Source of the DNA: Streptomyces sp. SID14436
Lineage (GTDB): Bacteria > Actinomycetota > Actinomycetes > Streptomycetales > Streptomycetaceae
Reading direction: 5' to 3'
Assembly (NCBI RefSeq): GCF_010548465.1
Contig: NZ_JAAGMD010000791.1
Location: 1-64,000 of the forward strand
Length of the DNA stretch: 64,000 nt
Positions 51,931-60,603 of this stretch are shown piece after piece (within the stretch, counting starts at the first letter, position 1; each line of letters begins with the position of its first letter). The notes beneath the pieces were generated by a model. The model was given only the letters and a program-made list of their open reading frames with translations. It was not told where the DNA came from and ran no database searches. The position numbers and the translations under genes are program-made.

Positions 51931-52648
51931 CCTTTTCTTCTCCCGGAAGACGCCATCGGTCCGGAGAAGCAGAGCAGGGAGCCGACGCCGAGACACTCGG
52001 GCGAGTTCCGTCGCCGTGATCGGCCTGGGCCGGTTCGGCCGGGCTCTCGCCCTGGAGTTGATCGACGAGGACACCGAAGTCCTGGGTATCGACGAAGACC
52101 CCGACACGGTCCAGGCCCTGTCCGGCTCCCTCACTCATGTGGTGCGCGCCGATTCAACCAAGGAAGAGGTGCTGCGGCAGCTCGGTGTTCACGAGTTCGA
52201 CCGTGCCGTCGTCGGCATCGGCACCAATCTGGAAGCCAGCATTCTGACGGCTTCCCTGCTCATTTCCTTCGGCGTCGACGACGTGTGGGCCAAGGCCACC
52301 AGTGAGGCGCACGGCCGTATCCTCACCCAGATCGGCGCCCACCATGTCATCTACCCCGAGCACGACATGGGGCAGCGCGTCGCCCATCTGGTGCGCGGCC
52401 GCATGCTGGACTACATCGAGTTCGAAGACGACTTCGCCATGGTCAAGACGAGCGCGCCGGCCGACATCGTGGGACTGCCCCTGGGCAGCAGCAACGTACG
52501 CACCCGGCACGGCGTCACAGTGGTGGCGATCAAGCGGGCGGGCGAGGGCTTCACCTACGCCACCGCCGCCACTGTCGTGAAGGAGGGTGACACGATCATC
52601 GTCGCCGGGCGCACCCGCCAGACCGAACGCTTCAGTGAACTGACGTAG
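51923..52648 (+). CDS. ktrA: Ktr potassium uptake regulatory subunit
   Basis: 241 aa from TTG 51923, which overlaps the ktrB stop and follows GAGGAG. No in-frame ATG gives a better start. RCK_N Rossmann motif 'VAVIGLGRFGRALALEL' binds nucleotide, and the RCK_C part follows from about residue 155 ('DIVGLPLGSSNVRTRHGVTVVAIKRAG'). An N-terminal basic stretch of about 30 residues is longer than in Bacillus KtrA. It gates the KtrB channel. Confidence 0.9.
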   Translation: MASLFFSRKTPSVRRSRAGSRRRDTRASSVAVIGLGRFGRALALELIDEDTEVLGIDEDPDTVQALSGSLTHVVRADSTKEEVLRQLGVHEFDRAVVGIGTNLEASILTASLLISFGVDDVWAKATSEAHGRILTQIGAHHVIYPEHDMGQRVAHLVRGRMLDYIEFEDDFAMVKTSAPADIVGLPLGSSNVRTRHGVTVVAIKRAGEGFTYATAATVVKEGDTIIVAGRTRQTERFSELT

Positions 52649-52831
52649 TGGAGCTCATGACGGAATGACTCCTCGGGGTCGGTTGCCCGACGTCAGGTGC
52701 TGTCGGGGTGACAAGACCCGATCGTCCACGGTCTGCGCGATGCAGAAAGTTACCGAAGACGGATATTGCTTGGAGGGTTCCGGGGTAGCTGCGCTGGGCA
52801 ATGCTTGGCGCTTCGGAAGTGAGGCGGGTTC

Positions 52832-53281
52832 GTGGATACTGCTGCCCGAAATGAGGGCCGGGAGCCGCTTGTCGATCGGCCGATCGCGGCGTCCGCCGCC
52901 TTCCAGGGCAGCGCGGAGATCGCCGAGGCCCGTGACATGGCCCGCGACTTCCTCATATCGGTGCGGGCGCAGCACAGACTGCCGGTGTCGGTGCGGGCGA
53001 TCGGCATGGTGGAGCTGGTCGTGAGCGAGCTGGTCACCAACGCCCGTAAATACGCGCCCGGCCCGTGCCTGCTGGACCTGGAGATCATCGAGGATGCCGT
53101 CCAGATCACCGTGTGGGACAGCGACACCACCCTGCCGGAGGTCCATGCAGCCGACGCGGAAAGGGTCGGCCAGCACGGACTGGAGATCGTCATGGCGGTG
53201 TCCCGGACCTTCTGCGTTCACCAGGAAGCGGTCGGCAAACGGATCACCGCGTCCGTGGTACTCACCGACGACGCACGGTAG
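52832..53281 (+). CDS. HATPase (RsbW-like) ATP-binding protein
   Basis: 149 aa from GTG 52832. GHKL motifs: 'MVELVVSELVTNARKYA' (N-box), 'VWDSDTT' and 'GQHGLEIVMAVSRTF'. It has the layout of Streptomyces anti-sigma-like kinases, one of two in this window, and stands alone with its own terminator. Target unknown. Confidence 0.82.
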   Translation: MDTAARNEGREPLVDRPIAASAAFQGSAEIAEARDMARDFLISVRAQHRLPVSVRAIGMVELVVSELVTNARKYAPGPCLLDLEIIEDAVQITVWDSDTTLPEVHAADAERVGQHGLEIVMAVSRTFCVHQEAVGKRITASVVLTDDAR

Positions 53282-53312
53282 AGACACCGCCAGGCCGCCT
53301 TGCCTTCCCCCT

Positions 53313-53342
53313 GGACTGTCGAACGAGAACGTTCCACAGTCC
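53313..53342 (+). terminator. Terminator after the HATPase gene
   Basis: Arms 53313-53325 and 53330-53342 pair at 12 of 13 positions around a 4-nt loop, 31 nt past the stop. There is no T-tract, as is usual in this genus. Confidence 0.7.
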
Positions 53343-53507
53343 CGGTCGCGTGGGTAGGGGATGCTCTGTGGTTCGTGGACGGCACGGTCGGGGCCGGTCC
53401 GGACGCGGGGTTCGAACGGCCGCCCGTCCCGCAGGGCGGCGCCCTCCAGGACGGGCGAGCTCGCGGACGCGGTGCCGGGGTGCCCACGGGCACCGGCTGG
53501 TAGTGGT

Positions 53508-53790
53508 TCACCCGTGACCGGTACGGCGGGCGCGGTGAACGGCGACGGCGAGGAGCTCGGCGGGGGGTCCGGCGAGATGTCGGCCGGCAGGCCACACCGC
53601 GCGCAGCGAGCGGCGCAGGTCGACGCCCTCCACCTCGACCGGAACCAGACGTCCCTGGGCCAGGTCGCCTCGCACCGCGAGCTCGCTGAGGACGGCCGGG
53701 CCGGCCCCCGCGACGACCGAGCCCCGCACGGCTGCCGCCGAGCCCAGTTCCAGCAGCGGACGGGCCTCGACATGTGACATATTACATGGT
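53508..53790 (-). pseudogene. LysR-type regulator, C-terminal fragment
   Basis: 'LGSAAAVRGSVVAGAGPAVLSELAVRGDLAQGRLVPVEV' and 'RRSLRAVWPAGRHLAGPPAELLA' (read in pieces) are the end of a LysR effector domain. The HTH and most of the effector domain are absent; upstream of about 53790 the frame has no similarity. It is a remnant left by rearrangement beside the catabolic cluster. Confidence 0.65.
53771..53788. promoter_or_regulatory. Imperfect palindrome with GTGACAT core
   Basis: CATGTGACA / TATTACATG (7 of 9 positions pair) lies about 160 bp before the aldehyde dehydrogenase. GTGACAT also occurs in the two stronger motifs of the hydroxyproline cluster, so it may be a weak site for the same GntR regulator. 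Confidence 0.35.
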
Positions 53791-53947
53791 GTTCGTGAGG
53801 CGCTTCGCGGCGGCATCGTCATCGGTCCGACGTGTGTCGGTAGGGCCCCTCCTGCACCCGCTGCGGAACCGATGTCGGCCCGAAGAGGCGGCCCCTGTGA
53901 CCGTCCGGAGGCCCACTGCGTCATGACTTCATCCCGGAAGGCCCCCT

Positions 53948-55366
53948 GTGAACATCCACCCCGCCCCGACGGCCGACAGCGTGGTCATCTCCCGTAACCC
54001 CGCCGACCCCGGCGACGTGCTCGTCGAGCTGTACGGCTGCACCCCCGACACCGCCGCTCGAGCCGTGCAGCGGGCCGCCCGCGCCCAAGCCACATGGCTC
54101 GCCGCCGGTGCGGCCGAGCGGTCTGCGGTCCTGCGCCGGGCCGGAGACGCCCTGGAGAGCGCGTACGAAGAACTGACCGGGCTCCTGGTCCGCGAAGTCG
54201 GCAAGCCGCTCACCGAGGCCCGCGAGGAACTCACCCGCGCCGTGGCGATCTGGCGCTATTACGCCCAGCTGCCACAGGACGTTCCCGGAGCGGTGCACGA
54301 GCCGACGTCCGGACCAGGGCTCCTGCTCACTCGCCGGCGTCCACACGGCGTCGCCGGATTGATCACCCCCTGGCAGTTCCCGCTGGCCGCGCCGTCCTGG
54401 AATGCGGCTCCGGCCCTCGCGGCCGGCAACACCGTGGTCCTCAAACCCGCACCGGAGGCCACCGCGTGCGCCCTGCGCCTGACGGAGATCCTCGGGCGGG
54501 CTCTCCCCGCGGACGTCCTGCAGGTCGCCCCCGGAGGCGTCGAAGTCGGGGCCACCGTGGCCCGCCTGGCCGATGTGGTCTCCTTCACCGGGTCCCGCGC
54601 CGTCGGTACTGCGATGGTGCGCGCCGCAGCGTCCCGGGGCGTGCCCGTTCAGGCGGATATGAGTGGTTACAACACGGCCGTGGTCCTCCCGGATGCCGAC
54701 GTGGTACGCGCCGCCGCCGACATAGCCGTCGCGGTCGCCGGCTGTGCGGGCCAGAAGCGCACGGCCACCAAGAGGGTGATCGCCGTGGACAGTGTCCTGC
54801 CGAAGCTGCGCGAGGCGTTGAGACAGGCTCTGCAAGCTCTGCCCGCCCGTGATCCGAACGCGACCGACTCGGTGTGCGGCCCCGTCATCTCCGAGATGGC
54901 CCGTGACCGTGTCGTCCACGTCACGGACAGCGCTCTCGCCTCGGGGGCGGACCTCCTGGCGGGGGATGCCCGGGGTGGCCGGAGAGAGGCGCCGGGCTGG
55001 TATGTCGACCCCGTGCTGCTCGAGAATGTGCCCGGACACCATGACCTGAACCGCCGTGAGATCCATGGCCCCGTCGCGGTGTTGTCAGGGGCGTCGGACT
55101 TCGACGAGGCGATCCGGGTCGCGGGCAGGTGCCGCCGCGGCGTGGTGTCCTCACTGCATACGAGCAATCTGGAAAAGGCGCTTGCGATGGCGGACCGCCT
55201 GAACACGGCGATGGTGCGGGTGAACGCACCGACCACCGGTACCGAGTTCCTGCCCCCCTTCGAGCGGGAGAAGGATGCCCGCAGAGTGCGCGAGAAGGAG
55301 CGCGCCACGATGGATTTCTACACCTCCACTCGAACGGTGTCCCTTCTGCCCACCGCGTCGGCCTGA
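53948..55366 (+). CDS. Aldehyde dehydrogenase family protein lacking the catalytic Cys
   Basis: 472 aa, full length for an ALDH. The NAD(P) site segments 'GVAGLITPWQFPLAAP', 'GNTVVLKPAPEAT' and 'VSFTGSRAVG' are kept. At the active site the usual G-Q-K-C-T reads 'CAGQKRTATKR': the codon at 54758-54760 is CGC (Arg) where TGC would give Cys. The general-base Glu is also changed ('VQADMSGYN', Asp for Glu). It is therefore probably catalytically dead or neofunctionalised, despite an intact frame. The position next to the hydroxyproline regulator suggests it was once the pathway semialdehyde dehydrogenase. Confidence 0.87.
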   Translation: MNIHPAPTADSVVISRNPADPGDVLVELYGCTPDTAARAVQRAARAQATWLAAGAAERSAVLRRAGDALESAYEELTGLLVREVGKPLTEAREELTRAVAIWRYYAQLPQDVPGAVHEPTSGPGLLLTRRRPHGVAGLITPWQFPLAAPSWNAAPALAAGNTVVLKPAPEATACALRLTEILGRALPADVLQVAPGGVEVGATVARLADVVSFTGSRAVGTAMVRAAASRGVPVQADMSGYNTAVVLPDADVVRAAADIAVAVAGCAGQKRTATKRVIAVDSVLPKLREALRQALQALPARDPNATDSVCGPVISEMARDRVVHVTDSALASGADLLAGDARGGRREAPGWYVDPVLLENVPGHHDLNRREIHGPVAVLSGASDFDEAIRVAGRCRRGVVSSLHTSNLEKALAMADRLNTAMVRVNAPTTGTEFLPPFEREKDARRVREKERATMDFYTSTRTVSLLPTASA

Positions 55367-55430
55367 GCTCGTCACAGCGAGGGAGCCCAGGGCCCCGCCG
55401 GTCGCACGGACGGGGCGCGTGGAGAGCAAC

Positions 55431-55444
55431 GTGACATTGTATAG
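55431..55444 (+). promoter_or_regulatory. Candidate GntR operator upstream of its own gene
   Basis: GTGACATTGTATAG, 28 nt before the GntR start, matches at 12 of 14 bases the motif GTGACATTGCACAG on the minus strand at 61791-61778 in the structural-gene promoter. Autoregulation and pathway control by the same protein would explain the pair. Confidence 0.6.
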
Positions 55445-55472
55445 TGGGGCAACAAATCCACGGAGGGAACCC

Positions 55473-56189
55473 ATGAGCGAGCTGAAGCCCCGCACACTCA
55501 TCTCGGTGCACAAGCACCTGCGTGACCAGGTCGCCAACGCCCTCCGCGCGGCACTGATCGCGGGCGACCTGAAGCCCGGGATCATCTACTCGGCACCCAC
55601 CCTCGCCGCCGAGTACGGCGTCTCCGCGACGCCCGTACGCGAGGCCATGCTGGACCTGGCGCGCGAAGGTCTGGTCGAGGCCGTACGCAACAAGGGCTTC
55701 CGCGTCACCGAACTGTCCGAGCGCGACCTGGACGAGTACACCGAGATCCGTTCCCTCATCGAGATCCCGACCGTCGGCAGGGTCACCCGGTCGGCCTCGC
55801 GGGAAGATCTCGAGGCCCTGCGCCCCGTGGCCGAAGAGATCGTGGCCGCCGCACGCGCCGGCGACCTCATCGGCTACCTGGAGTCGGACCGCCGCTTCCA
55901 CCTCGGCCTACTCGGCCTCGCCGGCAACTCCCGCCTCGTCGAGACCGTGGCCGACCTGCGTAAACGCTCCCGGCTCTACGGCCTGACCGAACTCGCGGAA
56001 GCCGGGGCGCTGGTGGCCTCCGCGCAGGAACACACCGCACTGCTCGACCTCATGCTGGCCGGGGACTCCGCGGCGGCCGAGGAACACATGCGTCATCACC
56101 TTGCGCACGTCCGGACCCTGTGGGCGGCGCGGAACCAGGAGAAGGCAGGGGAGCGCACCTCCTCGGTGCGGAAGCTGGGCACCCGCTGA
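55473..56189 (+). CDS. GntR/FCD-family regulator of hydroxyproline catabolism
   Basis: 238 aa from ATG 55473 behind GGAGGG (a longer frame exists but lacks a ribosome site). Winged helix: 'LRDQVANALRAALIAGDLKPG...LAAEYGVSATPVREAMLDLAREGLVEAVRNKGFRV' (about 16-80). The FCD effector domain follows, with metal/ligand residues such as 'ESDRRFHLGLL' and 'QEHTALLDLMLAGD...HMRHHL'. The location beside the catabolic genes and the shared promoter motif point to a hydroxyproline or pathway-intermediate sensor. Confidence 0.85.
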   Translation: MSELKPRTLISVHKHLRDQVANALRAALIAGDLKPGIIYSAPTLAAEYGVSATPVREAMLDLAREGLVEAVRNKGFRVTELSERDLDEYTEIRSLIEIPTVGRVTRSASREDLEALRPVAEEIVAAARAGDLIGYLESDRRFHLGLLGLAGNSRLVETVADLRKRSRLYGLTELAEAGALVASAQEHTALLDLMLAGDSAAAEEHMRHHLAHVRTLWAARNQEKAGERTSSVRKLGTR

Positions 56190-56249
56190 TCCCATCGCCA
56201 CCGGCCGGCCACGGCTGACGGGGGACGGAGTGATCGGTCGGAGCATCCG

Positions 56250-56531
56250 TCAGGCCCTCGACCGCCCGACGCACGACACGTCCTTCTCCTTTCCCCGCTC
56301 GACGATCGACCAGGGCGTCGCCCTCGTGATGTCCTCCCCGAACGCCGAGACGGTGCCGGCCCGGGGCCTCACGAGGCCGGAGATCGCCGAGACGGTCGTG
56401 GACTTCCCCGCGCCGTTGTTGCCCAGGAGGGCGACGATCTCGTTCTCGCGGACGGTGAGGTCGAGCCCCCTGAGGGCTTCCACCTTGCCGTAGGCGACTT
56501 CCAGTCCCTTGATGTCGAGGACGGTGTTCAC
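56250..56531 (-). pseudogene. Truncated LivF-type ATPase
   Basis: From GTG 56531: 'VLDIKGLEVAYGKVEALRGLDL', Walker A 'LLGNNGAGKST' and 'SGLVRPRAGTVSAFGEDI', the start of a branched-chain amino acid ABC ATPase. After 'WSIVERG' the frame goes to a stop within 12 codons. The signature, Walker B and the remaining 150 residues are gone, so it cannot power transport. Confidence 0.82.
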
Positions 56532-56968
56532 TGTCGCACCTCCGTCGTGTCGCCCGGACCAGAGTGTCAAGAGCGATCATGAGTACGACCGCGATCGCCG
56601 TCATCGCGAGCTGCGCCTGGGTGATCTGCGCGCCGGCGATGTTCAGCGTGCCGCCCCGGACCTCGATCTGGTACACCTCCGGGGTCGGGCCGAACGCGAC
56701 CGCGATGCCGTACTCGAGCGCGAAACTCGCGCCGACGGCGGTGATGAGAACGGACAGTCTCGACGCGCTCCGCAACGGCCGGTAGGCCACCCGTTCCATG
56801 ACCATGCCGAGGGTACCGGTCGCGATCATCGCGACGATCATGATGGCGACGAGCGCGACGAGTCCGCCGCCGAGTGCACCGGCACTGACACTGAGCATGG
56901 CGAAGCCGGCGAATGCCCCGAGCATGTACAGATCGCCGTGGGCGAAGTTGAGCAGCTGTGTGACGTCT
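56532..56968 (-). pseudogene. LivH-type permease, internal fragment
   Basis: The frame keeps 'QLLNFAHGDLYMLGAF', 'ERVAYRPLRSASRLSVLITAVGASFALEYG' and 'IALDTLVRATR', the middle of a LivH permease. About 35 N-terminal residues and the C-terminal helices are missing, and its end runs straight into the livF remnant. A Liv-type importer linked to the hydroxyproline genes has been deleted on both sides. Confidence 0.75.
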
Positions 56969-56972
56969 GGCC

Positions 56973-57004
56973 TTCTCGTATGCCGTGCGGGCGGCATACG
57001 AGAA
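56973..57004 (-). terminator. Terminator of the hydroxyproline operon
   Basis: Perfect 12-bp stem (56973-56984 with 56993-57004) and an 8-nt loop, 3 nt past the epimerase stop. Confidence 0.8.
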
Positions 57005-57007
57005 CGC

Positions 57008-58009
57008 TCAGAGGCTGAAGCCCGCCGGGTAGGGGTCCGACGGGTCGAGCAGGTACTGCGCGGTGCCGGTGATCCAGGCGCGGCCGGTGACGGACGGCAG
57101 GACGCCCGGGCGGTCCCCGACCGTCGTCCCACCGAGGATGCGGCCGGTGAACCGGGAGCCGATGAACGACTCGTTGACGAAGTCCCGGCCGACCGGCAAC
57201 TGGCCACGGGCGTGCAACTGTGCCATCCGGGCACTGGTGCCCGTGCCGCAGGGCGACCTGTCGAACCAGCCCGGATGGATCGCCATGGCGTGCCGTGAGT
57301 GCTCCGCCGTCGATCCGGGCGCCTCGAGATAGACGTGGTGGCACACGTCGATCTCCGGGTTCTCGGGGTGGGAGACCGGGTTCTGCTTGTTGATCGCGTC
57401 CATGACGGCCAGTCCGGCGTCGAGCAGCCGCTGCTTCTCCGCCCGGTCGAAGGGGATACCGAGATCCTCGGTCCGCACGAACGCGTAGAAGTTGCCGCCG
57501 TAGGCGATGTCGTAGCGCACCGCCCCGTATCCCGGGACGTCGACGACCTGGTCGAGTGCGTGGCAGTACGATGCCACGTTCTCCAGGGTCACCGATTCGG
57601 CGTGGCCGTCGCGCACCCGCACCCGGGCCGTGACCAGTCCCGCCGGTGTGTCGAGCCGGACCAGCGTCTCCGGCTCGGTCACCTCGACCATGCCGGTCTC
57701 CACGAGGACCGTCGCGACGCCGATCGTGCCGTGCCCGCACATGGGCAGGCAGCCGGAGACCTCGATGAAGAGCACGCCGTAGTCGGCGTCCGGCCGGGTC
57801 GGCGGCTGGAGGATGGCGCCGGACATCGACGCGTGCCCGCGCGGCTCACACATGAGCAGGGTGCGCAGGTCGTCGCGTTCCGCGACGAACCGCTGCCGCT
57901 TCTCGGACATCGTCCCCCCGGGGAGGACACCGACACCACCCGTGATCACCCGGGTGGGCATCCCCTCGGTATGGGAGTCGACCGCGTGGTAGCAGACGGT
58001 CGAGCGCAT
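57008..58009 (-). CDS. 4-hydroxyproline 2-epimerase (proline racemase family)
   Basis: 333 aa. The two-base mechanism cysteines are present: 'MCGHGTIG' and 'DRSPCGTGTSARMA'. A Thr at the second site would have indicated the dehydratase branch of the family. It converts trans-4-hydroxy-L-proline to cis-4-hydroxy-D-proline, the substrate of the dehydrogenase encoded upstream. Start ATG 58009 follows the deaminase stop by 2 nt. It is the last gene of the five-gene operon. Confidence 0.9.
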   Translation of the reverse strand: MRSTVCYHAVDSHTEGMPTRVITGGVGVLPGGTMSEKRQRFVAERDDLRTLLMCEPRGHASMSGAILQPPTRPDADYGVLFIEVSGCLPMCGHGTIGVATVLVETGMVEVTEPETLVRLDTPAGLVTARVRVRDGHAESVTLENVASYCHALDQVVDVPGYGAVRYDIAYGGNFYAFVRTEDLGIPFDRAEKQRLLDAGLAVMDAINKQNPVSHPENPEIDVCHHVYLEAPGSTAEHSRHAMAIHPGWFDRSPCGTGTSARMAQLHARGQLPVGRDFVNESFIGSRFTGRILGGTTVGDRPGVLPSVTGRAWITGTAQYLLDPSDPYPAGFSL

Positions 58010-58011
58010 CG

Positions 58012-58908
58012 TCAGTTCACCCCGGCGTCGATGAGGGCCTGGGTGGCGGCGCGCACGACGGCTTCGGTCTCCGGGGCCAGAGCCTGCCGCGGCGGGCGGC
58101 AGGCGCCGCCCCGCCGGCCGATCATGTCCTGGCCGAGCTTGATGGCCTGCACGAACTCCGTCTTGCTGTCCCAGCGCAGCACCGAGTGCAGCCGACGGTA
58201 GAGCGGCAGGGCCGTGTCCGGATCGCCGCCGACGGACGCCTCGTACAGCGCAAGACAGGCATAAGGGAAGACCTGCGGATAACCGGCGACCCAGCCCTTG
58301 GCGCCGGCCATGCCGACCTCCAGCACGGTGTCGTCCGTACCGATCATGAGGTCGAGACCGGGCGCCAGCTCGGCGATCTCGTAACAGCGCCGGACATCGC
58401 CGGAGAACTCCTTGACACCGACGATGAACCCCTCGGCGTGCAGCTTGGCCAGCAGGTCGGGGCGCAGGTCCACCTTGGTGTCGATGGGGTTGTTGTACGC
58501 CGTGACGGGCAGCCCCACCGAGGCCACCAGCTCGAAGTGCTCCAGGACCGCGCGGTCGTCGGCGCGGTAGGCGTTGGGCGGCAGGCACATGACGGCCTGG
58601 CAGCCGGCGTCCTTGGCGAACTGGGCGTGCCGCCTGGCCTCGGCACCGCCGTAGGCCCCGACACCGGGCATGACGGTGAACCCGTCGGGGGCGTTCGCCA
58701 CGGCCGTCTCGACGACACGGTCGCGCTCCTCGTAGGTCAGTGTCTGGTACTCGCCCAGCGACCCGTTCGGCGCGACACCGTGCAATCCCTGCTCGGCGAG
58801 CCAGGCGACGTTCTCACCGTAGGCGTCGAAGTCGACGGTGAGGTCGTCGTGGAACTGCAGGCTGGTCGCGACGATGACGCCGTGCCAGGGCATGCGGGTC
58901 TCTGTCAT
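58012..58908 (-). CDS. DapA-family 1-pyrroline-4-hydroxy-2-carboxylate deaminase
   Basis: 298 aa TIM-barrel of the DHDPS/NAL family. The Schiff-base Lys lies in 'IVGVKEFSGD', the conserved Tyr in 'VTAYNNP', and 'PNGSLGEYQTLTYEE' is the substrate loop. In hydroxyproline clusters this member deaminates 1-pyrroline-4-hydroxy-2-carboxylate to 2-oxoglutarate semialdehyde. Coupling (ATGA) with the dehydrogenase alpha gene and the epimerase makes this assignment much more likely than lysine biosynthesis. Confidence 0.87.
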   Translation of the reverse strand: MTETRMPWHGVIVATSLQFHDDLTVDFDAYGENVAWLAEQGLHGVAPNGSLGEYQTLTYEERDRVVETAVANAPDGFTVMPGVGAYGGAEARRHAQFAKDAGCQAVMCLPPNAYRADDRAVLEHFELVASVGLPVTAYNNPIDTKVDLRPDLLAKLHAEGFIVGVKEFSGDVRRCYEIAELAPGLDLMIGTDDTVLEVGMAGAKGWVAGYPQVFPYACLALYEASVGGDPDTALPLYRRLHSVLRWDSKTEFVQAIKLGQDMIGRRGGACRPPRQALAPETEAVVRAATQALIDAGVN

Positions 58909-60356
58909 GTGTGCTCCTTCGGAAGTTGTCGGTGTTCTTCTTCATCGATGTCGGCAAGCGCCCCGAGACTGATGGGCGTTGCGACAAGCCGCTCTGCGGG
59001 CGTGTAGGCCCGCTCCCGGGCCGTGAGGCAGTGCACGGCAGGGCCGCACATCCGCCCCTGGCACCAGCCCATCCCGGCGCGGGTCAGTTGCTTGACCTGC
59101 CGGTGGTCGTGGGCCCCGCCCCCGGCACAGGCGCTGCGGACCGCGCCCGCGGTGACCTCCTCGCAGCGGCACACCACGGTGTCGTCGCTCAGCCACCACG
59201 GCCAGGCCGGAGGGAGCGGATGGGCCAGGGCCATCGCCCGGGCGAAGCCGCGCTGCCGGGCCACCGCGGAACGCACCGCGGACAGCCGCCTGCGCTCCAG
59301 CACGGAAGCGGAGCCGGAGTCGGCGAGGACCGATTCCGCGGCCAGACGGCCCTCGCCCACCGCGAGTACCGCCCCGCCCACTCCGCAGGTCTCCCCCGCG
59401 GCGTACAGACCGGGGACGGTGGTGCGCTGTCCGCCGTCGACGGCGACGACCGCATTGCCGTCCGGAGCGTCCGTGAGGGCGCAGCCGAGGGGAACGAGCA
59501 GGTCGAGCTGGGGTGCGAATCCCCAGCCGACACCGACGGCGTCGACCTCGACCTGTCGTCGGGTGCCGGGCCGGGGGCTGCCGTCCGGCCTCAGCGAGGC
59601 GATCCGGACCGCTGTGACGCGGTCGCCTCCTTCGGCGCGGATGATCGCCGTGCGCGGGTGGACCCGGATGCCGTGGCGCGCGAGCGTGGCGCCGTACCGT
59701 GCCCCTTCCGTCCACTTGGCGGGGTTGCGCAGCAGTGGCCCGGGGTGGCGCAGCCACGCCAGCGGGTGAGCGGCCTCGCAGACCGCGACGACGTCGACTC
59801 CGCGCGCCGCGAGGCCGGCGGCCACCGGCAGCAGGAACGGGCCGGTGCCGCCCAGCGCCACCCGGCTCCCGGCCGTGACCCCGCCGCCCTTGAGCAGCGC
59901 CTGGAGGCCGCCGATGGTGAGCACACCGGGCAGGTCCCAGCCCGGGAAGGGCAGTTGCCGGTCGTAGGCCCCGGTCGCCACGAGCAGTCTCGGCGCACGC
60001 AGGGCTCCGGCGGTCTCCCGCGGCGCGTCCCGGCGGTCGACCACGTGGACGGCGAATCCGTCGTCCTCGCGGACGGCGGACCAGGCATGATGCGCCAGGC
60101 GCAGATCCAGCCGGCCTTTTTGGGAGTACGCCGACAACGCCTGGCTCAGGGCGCGGTAGTCGCGCAGTCCGTGGTGCAGGTCGTCGGTGGGGATCGCCGC
60201 CCGCGCATGCTCCGGCGGGTGCCGCCAGTACTGACCGCCGACGGCGGTGCCCGAGTCAACCAGTACCACGCGCAGCCCACCCGCCAACGCCGTGACCGTC
60301 GCGGCCATACCGGCCGGGCCCGCGCCCACGACAATGAGGTCGGCCGATTCACTCAT
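58905..60356 (-). CDS. D-hydroxyproline dehydrogenase, alpha (FAD/Fe-S) subunit
   Basis: 483 aa from ATG 60356, where GAGGAGG is 6 nt upstream; the ATG at 60362 would touch that box. N-terminal FAD-binding 'LIVVGAGPAGMAATVTAL', a second nucleotide site near 'VALGGTGPFLLPVAAGLAARG', and a C-terminal Cys-rich BFD-type Fe-S region 'VVCRCEEVTAGAV...GMGWCQGRMCG'. This layout matches the alpha subunit of heteromeric amine dehydrogenases such as D-hydroxyproline and octopine/nopaline dehydrogenases. Confidence 0.85.
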   Translation of the reverse strand: MSESADLIVVGAGPAGMAATVTALAGGLRVVLVDSGTAVGGQYWRHPPEHARAAIPTDDLHHGLRDYRALSQALSAYSQKGRLDLRLAHHAWSAVREDDGFAVHVVDRRDAPRETAGALRAPRLLVATGAYDRQLPFPGWDLPGVLTIGGLQALLKGGGVTAGSRVALGGTGPFLLPVAAGLAARGVDVVAVCEAAHPLAWLRHPGPLLRNPAKWTEGARYGATLARHGIRVHPRTAIIRAEGGDRVTAVRIASLRPDGSPRPGTRRQVEVDAVGVGWGFAPQLDLLVPLGCALTDAPDGNAVVAVDGGQRTTVPGLYAAGETCGVGGAVLAVGEGRLAAESVLADSGSASVLERRRLSAVRSAVARQRGFARAMALAHPLPPAWPWWLSDDTVVCRCEEVTAGAVRSACAGGGAHDHRQVKQLTRAGMGWCQGRMCGPAVHCLTARERAYTPAERLVATPISLGALADIDEEEHRQLPKEHT

Positions 60357-60603
60357 CGTCATCCTCCTCGGTCGTGACGGTCATACCCGGGCGCGCCGGT
60401 ACCAGGCAGGCACGCTGTCCGCCGGCGCCGTCGATCGTCACCAGGCAGTCGAAGCAGACGCCGATCCCGCAGAAGACTCCGCGAGGACGGCGCCCGACGC
60501 GGCTGGTGCGCCAGGACAGCCGACCCGCGGCGACGAGCGCCGCTGCGACGGTCTGTCCCTCGACGAACGGCAGTGGCTCGCCGTCGATGATGAGCTCACT
60601 CAC
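60349..60603 (-). CDS. D-hydroxyproline dehydrogenase, small [2Fe-2S] subunit
   Basis: 84 aa from GTG 60603, overlapping the stop of the beta subunit gene (GTGA). 'GVFCGIGVCFDCLVTIDG' and 'QRACL' give the Cys-x4-Cys-x2-Cys...Cys pattern of a plant-type [2Fe-2S] ferredoxin domain. It is the gamma subunit of the heteromeric dehydrogenase, passing electrons from the flavin sites. Confidence 0.87.
   Translation of the reverse strand: MSELIIDGEPLPFVEGQTVAAALVAAGRLSWRTSRVGRRPRGVFCGIGVCFDCLVTIDGAGGQRACLVPARPGMTVTTEEDDDE

Noticed and set aside
53300-53503. 67-codon frame after the HATPase gene
   Set aside because: It begins inside the terminator region and has no domain.
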